From Ovis canadensis (taxonomy: Eukaryota > Chordata > Mammalia > Artiodactyla > Bovidae): a DNA stretch of 64,000 nucleotides. The position numbers and the translations under genes are program-made. The stretch is taken from assembly GCF_042477335.2 (NCBI RefSeq), contig NC_091255.1:36744501-36808500 (forward strand), read 5' to 3'. This document shows positions 33,906 through 43,502 of the stretch, one piece after another (the stretch's first letter is position 1; each line of letters opens with the position of its first letter). A model generated the notes under the pieces. The model was not told the DNA's origin. It saw only the letters and a program-made list of their open reading frames with translations, and did no database searches.

Positions 33906-34735
33906 ATGCCCTGGGACCCTGGCTCTGAGGGCAGGCGGGTCATCTAGGGATGGGGCTTGGGGCTTCACGTGGCCAAGCTGCACAGCAGACCAGGGGCTCG
34001 GTGCCAGACTCAGAAATGAAAATGAACATTCAGAGCCCGCATCCCTTGGGTTCCAGGACACCATGCAGCTCTGCCGGGTGAGAAAGGACAGGCAATGTGA
34101 CGTTGGCTCAAAGGAAGGGATCATGTCATCAGATGGCACGACTTAAAAGATCATAGAGACCAAGATCTTGTTTTTCAGCCTCGGAAGATGAGACCAACAG
34201 GTAAGTGACTTGCCCGAGGGGTCATATCTTAAGCTTTGCTTCTGTAGCAGAAGCCATCTCACCACATCACCCTCCCATCACAGACCACAGGCTGCCAGGA
34301 TCCAGACGAACTTCAGTCCAGTCCAAACTCATGTCTCCAAGCTATTTCCCAAACAGAGCTGAAAAGAGAGTCAGGTTTCCTGAACATAGCTCTGGAAAAG
34401 CCTCTGGGTATTGTGAATGCCTTCTGCTCTGCTTCACATCACAAGTATCACTAAACCGCCGTATCTCTGGGCTCAGTGACAGTCATCCATTGTAGAAGGC
34501 AGCTGGTAGGCCTAGGAGTGTTTTTGTTATATTGTCTTCCATTTTTATGATTTAGGCGCTGGTTTTCTATTACTCTGGACTCTGCCACTTCTACAGACCT
34601 TTTCCCTCATCACATGGGTTCAGAATTGCAAAGTCATCTATGATCCTTGGTACCTCCTTCTTCTCTGACCTCCACTTTATTATTAATCAATAACCAAGGG
34701 CTATATTATTGATTCCATCTCTGACACTCCTTTGC
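33906..34735. other. Unique-looking spacer, no gene recognised
   Basis: No exon with plausible splice sites, no RNA gene and no clear repeat family recognised. Confidence 0.4.
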
Positions 34736-34738
34736 ATA

Positions 34739-34832
34739 GTGTATTAGTTTTCTCCGGCTGCCATAATAAAACACCATAGGCTGGGTGGTTTAAACCATAG
34801 ATGTTTTCTTATAGTTCTGGAGGCTGAAAGTC
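34739..34832 (+). mobile_element. MLT1-like (ERVL-MaLR) LTR fragment
   Basis: GTATTAGTTTTCTCCGGCTG, CCATAATAAAACACCATAGG and TATAGTTCTGGAGGCTGAAA follow the start of MLT1-type LTRs. Only the first 90 or so bases are left. Confidence 0.65.
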
Positions 34833-34834
34833 TG

Positions 34835-34905
34835 GTTTTGAATTTTAACCTTCTGAGCCTTAGTTGCTTCATCTGTAAAATGAGTGGATGCTCTGACTTA
34901 ATGAG
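34835..34905 (+). repeat. MIR SINE fragment
   Basis: GAGCCTTAGTTGCTTCATCT and GTAAAATGAGTGG; MIR core end. Confidence 0.5.
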
Positions 34906-34992
34906 ATGGCTTTGTCTTAGCATGGATATCCCAGATTTCTGCCACTCTGGGGTTGGGGCCCAAATTTCTCCCTGAGTCCAAAAGGTCACACA

Positions 34993-35330
34993 GGGCTTCC
35001 TTGGTGGTTCAGTGGTAAAGAATCTGCCTGCCAACGCAGGGGAAACAGGTTCAATCCCTAGTCTGGGAAGATCCCTCATGCCTGGGAGCAGCTAAGCCTA
35101 CGTGCCACAACTATTAAGCCTGTGCTCTAGAGCCCGGGGGCTGCAACTATTGAAGCCCATGCACCCTAGAGGCTGTGCTCTGCAACAAGAGAAGCCACTG
35201 CAATGAGAAGCCCGAGCACGACAACTAGAGAGTAGTCCCTGCTTGCTGAAACTAGAGAAGGGTCCATGCAGCAACGAAGAGCCAGCACACCCCAAAATCA
35301 ACAAAATTGTTGGGGGAAGAAAAGGTCACA
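34993..35330 (+). mobile_element. CHR-type SINE, long form
   Basis: GGGCTTCCTTGGTGGTTCAG head, complete long body, tail AATCAACAAAATTG. Flanked by AAAAGGTCACACAG at 34980-34993 and again at 35321-35334, a clear target-site duplication. Confidence 0.93.
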
Positions 35331-36133
35331 CAGAAAACTACCAACACTGGTGTTTTCCAAAGTACCCTCTAGGGAACACTAGTTCTGCAAGGTAGTGACT
35401 TGCAAACCTGGAAGAAGGTTGATACGTGTCACGTCAGGGGAATTATAGGGCAGACAAAGCTAAACAAATTTGTTGGCTATGGGGCTTTCCAGAGTCTTTA
35501 AATGCTCATATGTATTATCAGTTTCTAAGATATTCACATCATTTCTTAAATTATTTCTTAATTATTTACATCATTTCTTAAATTGTTTAGCCCAGAATTC
35601 TTTTTTAATGCCCCTCCCCACCCCCACCCCCCACCTCCCATCCCGCTAGAATCAAGTGTTCTGCAAAACTCACCTGGGAAATGATGGTTTAAGTCAGCCT
35701 GGGCAGAACGGTTAATGGCTCCTCCAATTTTTACTTTCCTCTGAGCTTGAACAAACATGTGCTAGAATTCTGTATCTCTGATAGCCACGAGGCTGCCCGC
35801 TAAGAATTTTATTTACTTTTAATGGTATGAAGCTGAACTGATCCAACGGCTTGTTACTAGAGTAAAAGTCATACATCTTGGGTGTAAGTCTTTGTGACTG
35901 GATCATTCCTTCAATATGCAAGCCTATTTGAGCATCTCCATCAGTTTTTTCTCCCAGCACTCAACCATCATGCCTACCCTGCTCCTCCTGCAATTCTATT
36001 TGAACTTCTCGCTTGACATTCAGCATAACTTGTCTTTATCCCTGGGTATCGATGTTTTCTGTTGGGCCTGCCGGCTGGCCTTTATCCCTGGTTTCTGGAA
36101 GACAGCCTCTAAATTTTTGAAATTTCCTAAGGT

Positions 36134-36869
36134 ATGAGTGTCCTTGGTATTCTTGGTGGGTCTCTCTGGACCACACCTGTTTTTATGGTAATGAGGTGAC
36201 TCTGGGAGGGCCCCTGGTTTATGTTAATGAAGTAACTAAAGATAGACACTGGTTTATGCTAATAAGATGACTCAGGATGGACCTCTGACTTATGTTAATG
36301 GAGTGACTAATGAGGGACCCTAATGCTAATAAGATGACTCAGAAGGCTGCCATGCCTGATAGACCAACCACATGCTGGAAGAGAAGTTTGGGGTTTTGAG
36401 TCCTGTGACATCAGCCTGACTTCTGGGAAGTGGACAGTGGCTAAATGACTCAATGAACCATGCAGCTATAATGGAGTTCTGGTAAAAACCACAGATGCTA
36501 GAGTCTCCCCAGTGGAGATCGGTGTGCTCAGAGGTGAGGGGTCCTGACTCCGTGGGGAGAGGGCTTGGCCACTTCACCTTTGGGACTCTCTGAACCTCAC
36601 CCTATGAGTCTCTTCTCTTGGCTGTTCTGAATTGCATCTTTTGTCTACAATGAAACTGTAATCTTTCATGCAGTGCTTTCCTAGGTTCTGGGAGTCATTC
36701 TAGTGAATTATTGAACCTGAGGAGGAAAGTAGGAACCCCAAATTTGTAGCCAGTTGGTCAGAAGTGAGGGTAATCCTGGGGACCCCCAAATTTGTGGCTG
36801 GTGTCTGAATTGAGGGCAGTTGTGTGCTTCTTAACCTGCGGTGTGACTCCAGGTAGCTGGTGTCAGAAG
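36134..36869 (+). mobile_element. Solo-LTR-like element (endogenous retrovirus type, no coding part)
   Basis: A non-coding block whose 3' half (CTTCTCTTGGCTGTTCTGAA ... CCAGTTGGTCAGAAGTGAGG ... GACTCCAGGTAGCTGGTGTC) follows the layout of a mammalian ERV LTR. Its 5' half carries five imperfect 35-bp direct repeats, as in LTR enhancers. No retroviral gene is present. Family and exact ends are uncertain. Confidence 0.5.
36176..36350 (+). repeat. Five imperfect 34-36-bp direct repeats
   Basis: Units contain TTATGYTAATRARRTGACT. Two of them contain a perfect AP-1 site TGACTCA (36268-36274 and 36335-36341). Located in the presumed U3 part of the LTR-like element. Confidence 0.75.
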
Positions 36870-36921
36870 CCATTGCAATTATGCTGAGCACAAGGAATCG
36901 GACATAAGAGGGTACATTCTA

Positions 36922-37108
36922 GGAACTTCCCTGGTGATCCAGTGTAAGATGACAGCACTCCCAATGCAGGGGGCCCGGGTTTGATCCCTGGTCGCGGAAC
37001 TAGATCCCACATGCTGCAACTAAAAGATTCCACATGTCCTGACGAACACTGAAGATCCTGTGTGCCAACACTAAGACCTGATGCAGTCAAGTACAATTCT
37101 TAAAAGAT
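36922..37108 (+). mobile_element. CHR-type SINE
   Basis: GGAACTTCCCTGGTGATCCA head, GGGTTTGATCCCTGGTCGCG, body to GACCTGATGCAGTCAAGTAC. Confidence 0.85.
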
Positions 37109-37109
37109 G

Positions 37110-38030
37110 CAGTGAATGATTCTGATTGAGTCATAAGGCTGTTGTGGGTGGTCCAACGGCACAGGTAGCATGTGGACCACCTGTAGCATCCTGGCTCTGG
37201 AGGTGGTATAGACCATCCTGGCCGTAAAGAGGCTGCCGCACCCTCATCAGAGCAGATATAAAAAAACCTTCACGTGCTCTTACGTGGTGGAGCCTGCAAA
37301 ATTGAGTCCAAAGGACAGGAAATGACTTTCGCTCTGACTGAAGTATGGGAGACGAGTCTAGTATCCTACTCCTGGTGCCACACACACTGGAGAGTAAGAA
37401 TGAGAACCTATCCACCTCTACACCCACCCAATACACATGACACTCCCATCACTTTCTCTTGTTGGAGATGTAAGTATCTGGGTGTAAGTACGACACTTGT
37501 ATATCACTGCAGAGAGAGACAGGCAAAGAGAAGAGTTTTGGTTTCATTATCATCCTGACCTGCCCTATAGGATAGGGCTCATGCCTTAGGATCCACAGGA
37601 ATGCACGTGACTCACCAAAGTCGAGGCCCCCTCTGCCAACTGAATCCTGCAGGTCCCATTGCCTTCCCGGCCCCATCAGCTTCATCTGAGCACTTCAGCC
37701 ATGGCTGAAATCAACAACAAACCATGCAAAGCTCTTCCAAACCCCATCGCCACAAGAGTGACTACAGCGGGAACATTTTTTGTTTTATAGCAAATGTATT
37801 CTTGCACCATTATTTTCAAAAGATTGAATGGCCAAAAGTTGAATCTCCTTTTACTACAAAAGTAAAGAAAATCATGCAGTGAGATGACCCCGTGGAGCTT
37901 TGGCACAGACACGCTTCTCTCTTGCAGGGCTTCCTGCAGCCCTTCGGGACTCGTGGGCTTTGCCCTCGGCAGACTGAGTCTTGTTCACCCCTCCGGCTCC
38001 TTCCCAGATCAGTGTGCATCCTGGCTCTGT
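37110..38030. other. MFSD6L downstream region
   Basis: Unique-looking sequence presumably holding the MFSD6L 3' UTR. No canonical AATAAA was seen on the minus strand; variant hexamers AGTAAA (37855-37850) and TATAAA near 37784 are candidates. No further gene recognised. Confidence 0.35.
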
Positions 38031-38033
38031 CTC

Positions 38034-39827
38034 TCAGCCCCTCCAGTCAGAGTGTTCCTCCCTCATGGCCTTCACTAGCCAGTCCCGTTCAGTCCCCTGC
38101 TCAGAGTCGCTTGTGTCACTGGCCTCCACAGCCAGCAGCTTGGAGTAGTTGATTTTCCGCTCCTGGGGCAGTCTGGGCTGGATGGACAGGAACAAGGCCA
38201 GCCAGAGCAACAGGAGGACGCAGCAGGCCTGGTAGAGCACAGGCAGGCTGAAGCGCATCACCACGAAGCCCCCCACAAAGCTTCCCAGGCTGGCCCCGCT
38301 CCCACAGACGTGGCCTCGGAACACGGCGCTCAGGGGTCTCTCTGTTCCAGGAGTGGCCAGGTGCTCTATGGAGGTACTGACTGCCCACCACAGAGCCCCG
38401 TGGCTGAGGGCGCTCAAGATCTGAGCGGGCAGGACGGACCACCAGCTCCAGAGAAATGAGTAATACAGCAGCTGCCCCGCCAGGCAGCCCAGCCCCAGCC
38501 CCAGCGTGCCTACCCTGGACAGCTTCCTAAGCAACGGAGCTTTGAAAGGATGAAGCGTAATTTCCCCCAGCAAGCCCAGGGCCACCGAGAAACCCATGGT
38601 CAGCTCGCTGCTCCCGTGGTCTTTCATCTGCCAGAACAGGAAGTTCTGCACTGCACTGGTGGCGCCTCCTGTCAAGAAGATGGTGAGGGCCAGGACGGTG
38701 AGGTGGGGGTCGCCGACCACGAGGGACAGGGCTTTGACCGTCCTGTAGCTGGGCTCCTGCCGCCGGCAGACGGGGACGGGAAAAGCGATGCTCACCAGTA
38801 AAGCCAGGGCGCTGACCAGGGAGTAGCCGTAGAAGTGCACCACGCCCCGCGGGCCACTGGTCGCCAGGAAGCAGTCCAGAGGCCCCACCAAGGCCGCAAT
38901 GCCGCACACGCCGACTGATGTGCCCAGCAGCCTCCACACCCATAGGCTTCTGTAGCGGTCAGTGGCGTCCACAAAATCCAGGTATTCATAGAGGCTGTCG
39001 TCAGCCACCTGCTCCAGAGGGGACGTCAGCAGCTCCCAGAGCACCACGGAGCCCAGCGAGAGGATGAAAGTCCACTGCAGCCCTTCCAAGGAGAGGCCGA
39101 GGGCCCTGCCGTCCCCCTCGGCTGCCGACTGGTTGGCTGGACTTGCCAGGGCCGTGCCCCCAGCAGACAGAGGGAGTGGCGGACTGACCACTCTAAAAGC
39201 ACCTTCGCGGGGAGAACCTGTCACTCCTGGAGTGTCGGGATGGAGGAGAACTCCAGATCTGTTCCTGGTTCCTTGGGTGGAGCCCACGGAGGAGCCCGGT
39301 GGATAACTGAAAGGTTCTTGGCCACTTTCCCCAGGCCCTTCTCCGAAGCCACGGGTTCCAGCGACCCCAGAACTCTTCGCCCCTGGGAGGCTGAGCACCC
39401 CCGCTGGGGAGTTGGAGGCTGGCTCTGAGGCCAAGGTGACAGTCACAGTTAGTGCGACCCCCGGTGGTGGGCCCTCGGCGGTCAAGCTGTGGCTTCCATT
39501 ACACCGGCGGTGCCCTGGGTCTCTGTCCAGGGGCGGCACCAGGACCATAAACAGGCTGGCCCCCGCCGAGCCCAGAAGCGAGGCGGTCATGAGCACCCTC
39601 CGCTTCTGGTGGCTTCTGGCCAGGAAGGCACAGAAGGGAGCCCAGAAGGCAGCGATGAGGTGCTTGGTTCCCATGAGGATGCCCACCCAGGGCGCGGCCA
39701 GGCCCAGCTGCCGCAGGTAGAGGGTCAGGAACGGGGTCACGCAGGCATCCCGGACTCCACACACCAGGTGGAAGAGCCTGGCCACCCTCAGCGCCCTGCT
39801 GATGTCCCACTGGGGGTTGGCGCTCAT
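38034..39827 (-). CDS. MFSD6L: MFSD6L, MFSD6-like major facilitator family membrane protein (complete, single exon)
   Basis: 597 residues, intact, without introns, as in other mammals (human about 586). It begins MSANPQWDISRALRVARLFH; the ATG has a good context (GCAGCCATGA). Predicted architecture: amphipathic N-terminus, two or three membrane helices at about residues 20-100, then a long Ser/Pro/Gly-rich loop at about 100-250 with three N-glycosylation sequons (NGS, NRS, NQS). About nine more hydrophobic helices follow from about 250 to 555, and an acidic tail (DTSDSEQGTERDW) ends the protein. This is the MFS_1-like fold of the MFSD6 group. Transported substrate is unknown in any species, so no function beyond membrane transporter-like can be stated. 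The loop is the least conserved part and probably accounts for the extra length. It has its own CpG-rich promoter and lies head-to-tail with PIK3R6. Confidence 0.97.
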   Translation of the reverse strand: MSANPQWDISRALRVARLFHLVCGVRDACVTPFLTLYLRQLGLAAPWVGILMGTKHLIAAFWAPFCAFLARSHQKRRVLMTASLLGSAGASLFMVLVPPLDRDPGHRRCNGSHSLTAEGPPPGVALTVTVTLASEPASNSPAGVLSLPGAKSSGVAGTRGFGEGPGESGQEPFSYPPGSSVGSTQGTRNRSGVLLHPDTPGVTGSPREGAFRVVSPPLPLSAGGTALASPANQSAAEGDGRALGLSLEGLQWTFILSLGSVVLWELLTSPLEQVADDSLYEYLDFVDATDRYRSLWVWRLLGTSVGVCGIAALVGPLDCFLATSGPRGVVHFYGYSLVSALALLVSIAFPVPVCRRQEPSYRTVKALSLVVGDPHLTVLALTIFLTGGATSAVQNFLFWQMKDHGSSELTMGFSVALGLLGEITLHPFKAPLLRKLSRVGTLGLGLGCLAGQLLYYSFLWSWWSVLPAQILSALSHGALWWAVSTSIEHLATPGTERPLSAVFRGHVCGSGASLGSFVGGFVVMRFSLPVLYQACCVLLLLWLALFLSIQPRLPQERKINYSKLLAVEASDTSDSEQGTERDWLVKAMREEHSDWRG

Positions 39828-40090
39828 GGCTGCCCGGCTCCCTCAGACCCGGGCGGGCGGCCGCCGCGTCCTGTCCCCCGGCGGGAGGCGGGGGAGCGAG
39901 CCGCAGGGCGCCTCCAGCCTCCGGCGGCGCCGCGGTCACCGGGTCAACGGCCGCCCCCGCCCCCACGTCCGGCCACCGGCCCGGAAGTGGCCCCGCCCGG
40001 AGGACGCCGCACCTCGGGGGCGGGGGCCGCGCACCTGCGGGGCGCACCTGCGGGGCGTGCGCAGGTGCGGGAGGCTTGAGGGCTGGGGCC
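39790..40090 (-). promoter_or_regulatory. MFSD6L: CpG-island promoter of MFSD6L
   Basis: Dense CpG and GC boxes, no TATA box. It contains an ETS-type CCGGAAGTG (39981-39989), CCCCGCCC boxes at about 39991 and three CACCTG/CAGGTG E-boxes at 40032-40067. The island covers the ATG and about 260 bases upstream. The transcription start is not determinable from sequence alone. Confidence 0.75.
40031..40068. repeat. 13-bp tandem duplication plus inverted copy with three E-boxes
   Basis: GCACCTGCGGGGC occurs twice back to back (40031-40043, 40044-40056), followed by CGCAGGTGC (40060-40068), the reverse complement of its first nine bases. Confidence 0.9.
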
Positions 40091-40659
40091 TGCAGGGTGC
40101 GCTCCAGGCCGCCCCTCAGGGCCCCACGTCGCCCGCGAGGCTGAGTTACCTCCCTGAACTTCTAGAGGCAAGGAAAACTTGGCGAGCGAGAATGAATTCG
40201 TGATATGACACCCCGCCCCCACGTCATGCCCTTCAGGTGTTTACTCACTGGCCCCCTGATTAAGGACCATCCGGTTCCCCCTCAGGAACCGTCCCTGCCA
40301 CCCTTCCTGACAAATCCTGCCCCTTCCCCAGGCTCACTTGGTCACCTTCCTGCTTAGTTTCCTCCACAGCAGTGTCCCTGTCAGACACACTACTGGCTTC
40401 TATTTCAGGGGTTTATCTTGTTGACTGTCTCTCTCCCATCAGAATCAAAGTGCTATTTTTGTCCCCAGGGCCTAGAACAGTCTGATTGGATGTGAGCTGC
40501 CCCTGGAAGAGGCATGACTTTAGGCAACACAATTTCCTCCAGTGGAGACATCCCCTGAGAGGGACTGACAGCTGAAGGCGGACTTGAGGTGGCAGCTCCT
40601 CCAGGCAGCCCTCCAGCACACCCCCACCCCACCAACATTATGTATGTCCTGGATCGGTT

Positions 40660-40772
40660 TTTATTTTGGGCCACATGTGTGATCTTAGTTCCCCAACCAG
40701 GGATCCAGCTGTGCCCCCTGCATTGGAAGCACAGAGTCTTTACCACTGGGCCACCAGGGAAGTCCCTGGATG
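40660..40772 (-). mobile_element. CHR-type SINE, short form
   Basis: Minus-strand head GGGACTTCCCTGGTGGCCCA near 40767, and CCCTGGTTGGGGAACTAAGA inside. Confidence 0.88.
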
Positions 40773-41545
40773 GTTTTAAATTATCCCTAAGATGCTTTGT
40801 TGTCCATTTGGGGATACACACTCCGGGGGTGGCTAGCTAACATTTCATCCAAAAGTCACTCCAGAGGCAGTAATACTAGCACGTGAACAATTTTACATCA
40901 ACGGAAGTGGATTTATTAATTATCCCGAAAGATATTGGCAAAATTTCACATGTCACGGGGATTGTTTATAATTTTTTTTGAGGCATTTCCTCCCTTGATG
41001 AACAGAGTATTAGAATCCAGAGATTCCAGCAGCCCAAACCCTTTGGAATAGCAGCCTTTACTCCGGGATGGCCCAGTGTTCAACAAGAGCTGTTCCGTGA
41101 ACTTTTCAAGCAAGATTTGTTCAGAGCAGCTAGTTTGGCTGGGGGTGAGGATGAGGGGGCTACTTGCCAATGCATACCTGAATGTGCAGCAGAATTTGGT
41201 CTACGTCGTGCTTTCTTTGTAAACTGGTGGGGAAATTGTTGAGGGAAGGCTCAGAGCCCTCCCTAACTCTGAGTAAATCCTGCAAACATTTAGTTCAAGA
41301 ATCTAGTACTTGTTGCGCAAATTGGTATGAATCAATTAACATCACCCCAATGACAGAAAAGAAAAATCTAGCCATGTTCAGTGATGCCAGTCATTTCCAG
41401 TTTAAAGTCACCTTAGTCACATTCAGGGCTGTTCCTAGTTCCCCCCTCTTCCCTGGGCTCCTCACGGGAGAGCTTCAGTGGAGGACTGCACATTCACTGA
41501 CCTCTCCATCTTAGCTGTTTAGGGTCGACTGCCAATGAGCAGCCG

Positions 41546-41825
41546 GAGAAGGCAATGGCACCCCACTCCAGTACTCTTGCCTGGAAAATCCCATGGATGG
41601 AGGAGCCTGGTAGGCTGCAGTCCATGGGGTTGCTAGGAGTCGGACACGACTGAGTGACTTTGCTTTCACTTTTCACTTTCATGCATTGGAGAAGGAAATG
41701 GCAACCCACTCCAGTGTTCTTGCCTGGAGAATCCCAGGGATGGGGGACCCTGGTGGGCTGCCGTCTCTGGGGTCGCACAGAGCCAGACACGACTGAAACG
41801 ACTTAGCAGCAGCAGCAGTAGCAGC
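41546..41825 (+). mobile_element. Bov-A2 SINE dimer
   Basis: Two BovA monomers in tandem: GGAGAAGGCAATGGCACCCC ... CGACTGAGTG, linker TTTCACTTTTCACTTTC, GGAGAAGGAAATGGCAACCC ... CGACTGAAACGAC, and a (CAG)n tail. Confidence 0.95.
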
Positions 41826-42488
41826 CAACGAGCAGCAGAGCCTTCGCCATGTGGTGTCCATCAAGATATCCGCAGTCCATATCCTAGGGTCCCTGCTGCC
41901 ACCTCATGGCTGCACCTCTTCCCTTTCACAGTGAGCCCCTTGGGCTTGTCTGCATTCAGCTATCTGGGAAAAACCTTACCGGCTCCCCATGCCCACAGAG
42001 GCACAGGGGCTCTCTTTAAGGCTACTCTTGGGCCCATCTGCCTGACCACCCCAGGCAGCCCCTCTTACACCATCTCCTTAGGCTTTGAGAATGTGCTCAG
42101 ACTTGCCCCCCACTCCTGGGGCACTAAGGCCACAAGAGAAGTGCCTACTTCTCTACTCTTCGGTCCCAAACTTGGAAGGGACTCTTCCATCCCAGAGTCA
42201 CCATGCCCAGGTGATAGGTATGAACTTAACATCTAGATATACGCTGTTGAACTCAAAGCCAAGAAATCTGATGTCTTTAATCTCTGGCTCCTCTGAAACG
42301 AACTTGCATTCCCACCTCCACTTTGGCAATAGCGCTGGTCAGGAGGCCCTCAGTGAACATGAATGAGGAGGGAGCTGGGCAGGTGGACAGAACACACCAG
42401 TGAACGTTTCACCAAGCTCTCACCTAGCTAAACGGACTCATCAGGTTAGACTAAGTCGTGCCTCCGCTGTCTGTTAAAATACACATAT
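41826..42488. other. Spacer between MFSD6L and PIK3R6, no gene recognised
   Basis: Unique-looking sequence without a splice-flanked frame or recognised repeat. Confidence 0.4.
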
Positions 42489-42491
42489 TGA

Positions 42492-42588
42492 GAATTCCCT
42501 GGTGGTCCAGTGGTTAAGATTGTGCTTCCACTACAGGGGGTGCAGGTTCAATTCCTGCTCGGCGAACTAAGATCCCATGTGTCATGCA
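42492..42588 (+). mobile_element. CHR-type SINE, short form, joined to Bov-tA
   Basis: GAATTCCCTGGTGGTCCAGT head to CCATGTGTCATGCAG, then a Bov-tA in the opposite orientation. GTCATGCAG recurs at about 42801-42809 after the Bov-tA, consistent with a target-site duplication. Confidence 0.85.
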
Positions 42589-42589
42589 G

Positions 42590-42800
42590 GGTGAAAGTGA
42601 AGTCGCTCAGTCGTGTCTGACTCTTTGCTACCCCATGGACTGTAGCCTACCAGGCTCCTCAGTCCGTGGAATTTTCCAGGCAAGAGTGCTGCAGTGGATT
42701 GCCATTTCCTTCTCCAGGGGATCTTCCCAACCCAGGAATCGAACCCGGGTCTCCCGCATTGCAGGCAGACGCTTTACCGTATGAGCCACCAGGGAAGCCG
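42590..42800 (-). mobile_element. Bov-tA SINE
   Basis: Minus-strand copy: GGCTTCCCTGGTGGCTCATA head at 42799; contains GGGTTCGATTCCTGGGTTGG. Inserted at the end of the CHR-type SINE. Confidence 0.93.
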
Positions 42801-43348
42801 GTCATGCAGAATGGCCCAAAAGAAAAAAATTAAATGAAATAACATACAAGTATTGCTGGATATCAGATGAAAGCAGAGAGACTTTAGTGTGCATTTACTG
42901 AATCTAACATGTCGTCTCACCTGGGAGAGACGCCCGCCTGGGAGTGGTGGCAAGGATGAAGGGAACAGCCTGGGCGGGAAGGGAGGGTTGTGGCTGCCAC
43001 TGCTTGCTTCCTATTTTCCCCAGGCTGCTGGGCCCTGGCCCAGACGGCAGCTCTCATCTTGGTTTCAGCCTGAGTGGGAGAAGATAGTGGGAGAGGCAGG
43101 AACTGGAAATTCATGCAGGAGTGGACGCAGGCTTGAGGAGCTGGGTTCTGTGTGCACAGCTTGGTCACGGCCTCCTTGGGCCTTTGTGGGGGGGCTGCTC
43201 TATCACCCCTGTCCTGGGCTCCGTTGCACTTGCCGGCTTCTAGATGTGGCTGGAAGCCGCCCCAGGGAACCTTGTTCTAGCCGCTGGGGCAGGGACGGGT
43301 GGTGTATCCTTTCTCTCAAGCCCACCACTCTCGGACTCCCCTTCGGGT

Positions 43349-43502
43349 TCACTGGACGATGCCAGAGAACGTGTTGATGGGTATCAGCAGAGGCTTAGCC
43401 TTGGCTTTGTTCCTTTCCATCTCCTGCTGGTGGGAGCTGAGCCCCAGCACCTTGGATTGCTGGGTCCTGGAACATGGCTCTGGACAGGGAGCAACCTCAA
43501 AC
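43349..43502 (-). CDS. PIK3R6: PIK3R6 terminal coding exon
   Basis: 154 nt with TGA at 43351-43349. Encodes [20 protein letters not shown] ... [14 protein letters not shown]. Acceptor GCCCATAG. Confidence 0.95.

Noticed and set aside
39489-40079. A 196-codon plus-strand open frame opposite the MFSD6L start and promoter
   Set aside because: It is the antisense shadow of GC-rich MFSD6L coding and CpG-island sequence. The minus-strand frame is the one with a conserved protein.
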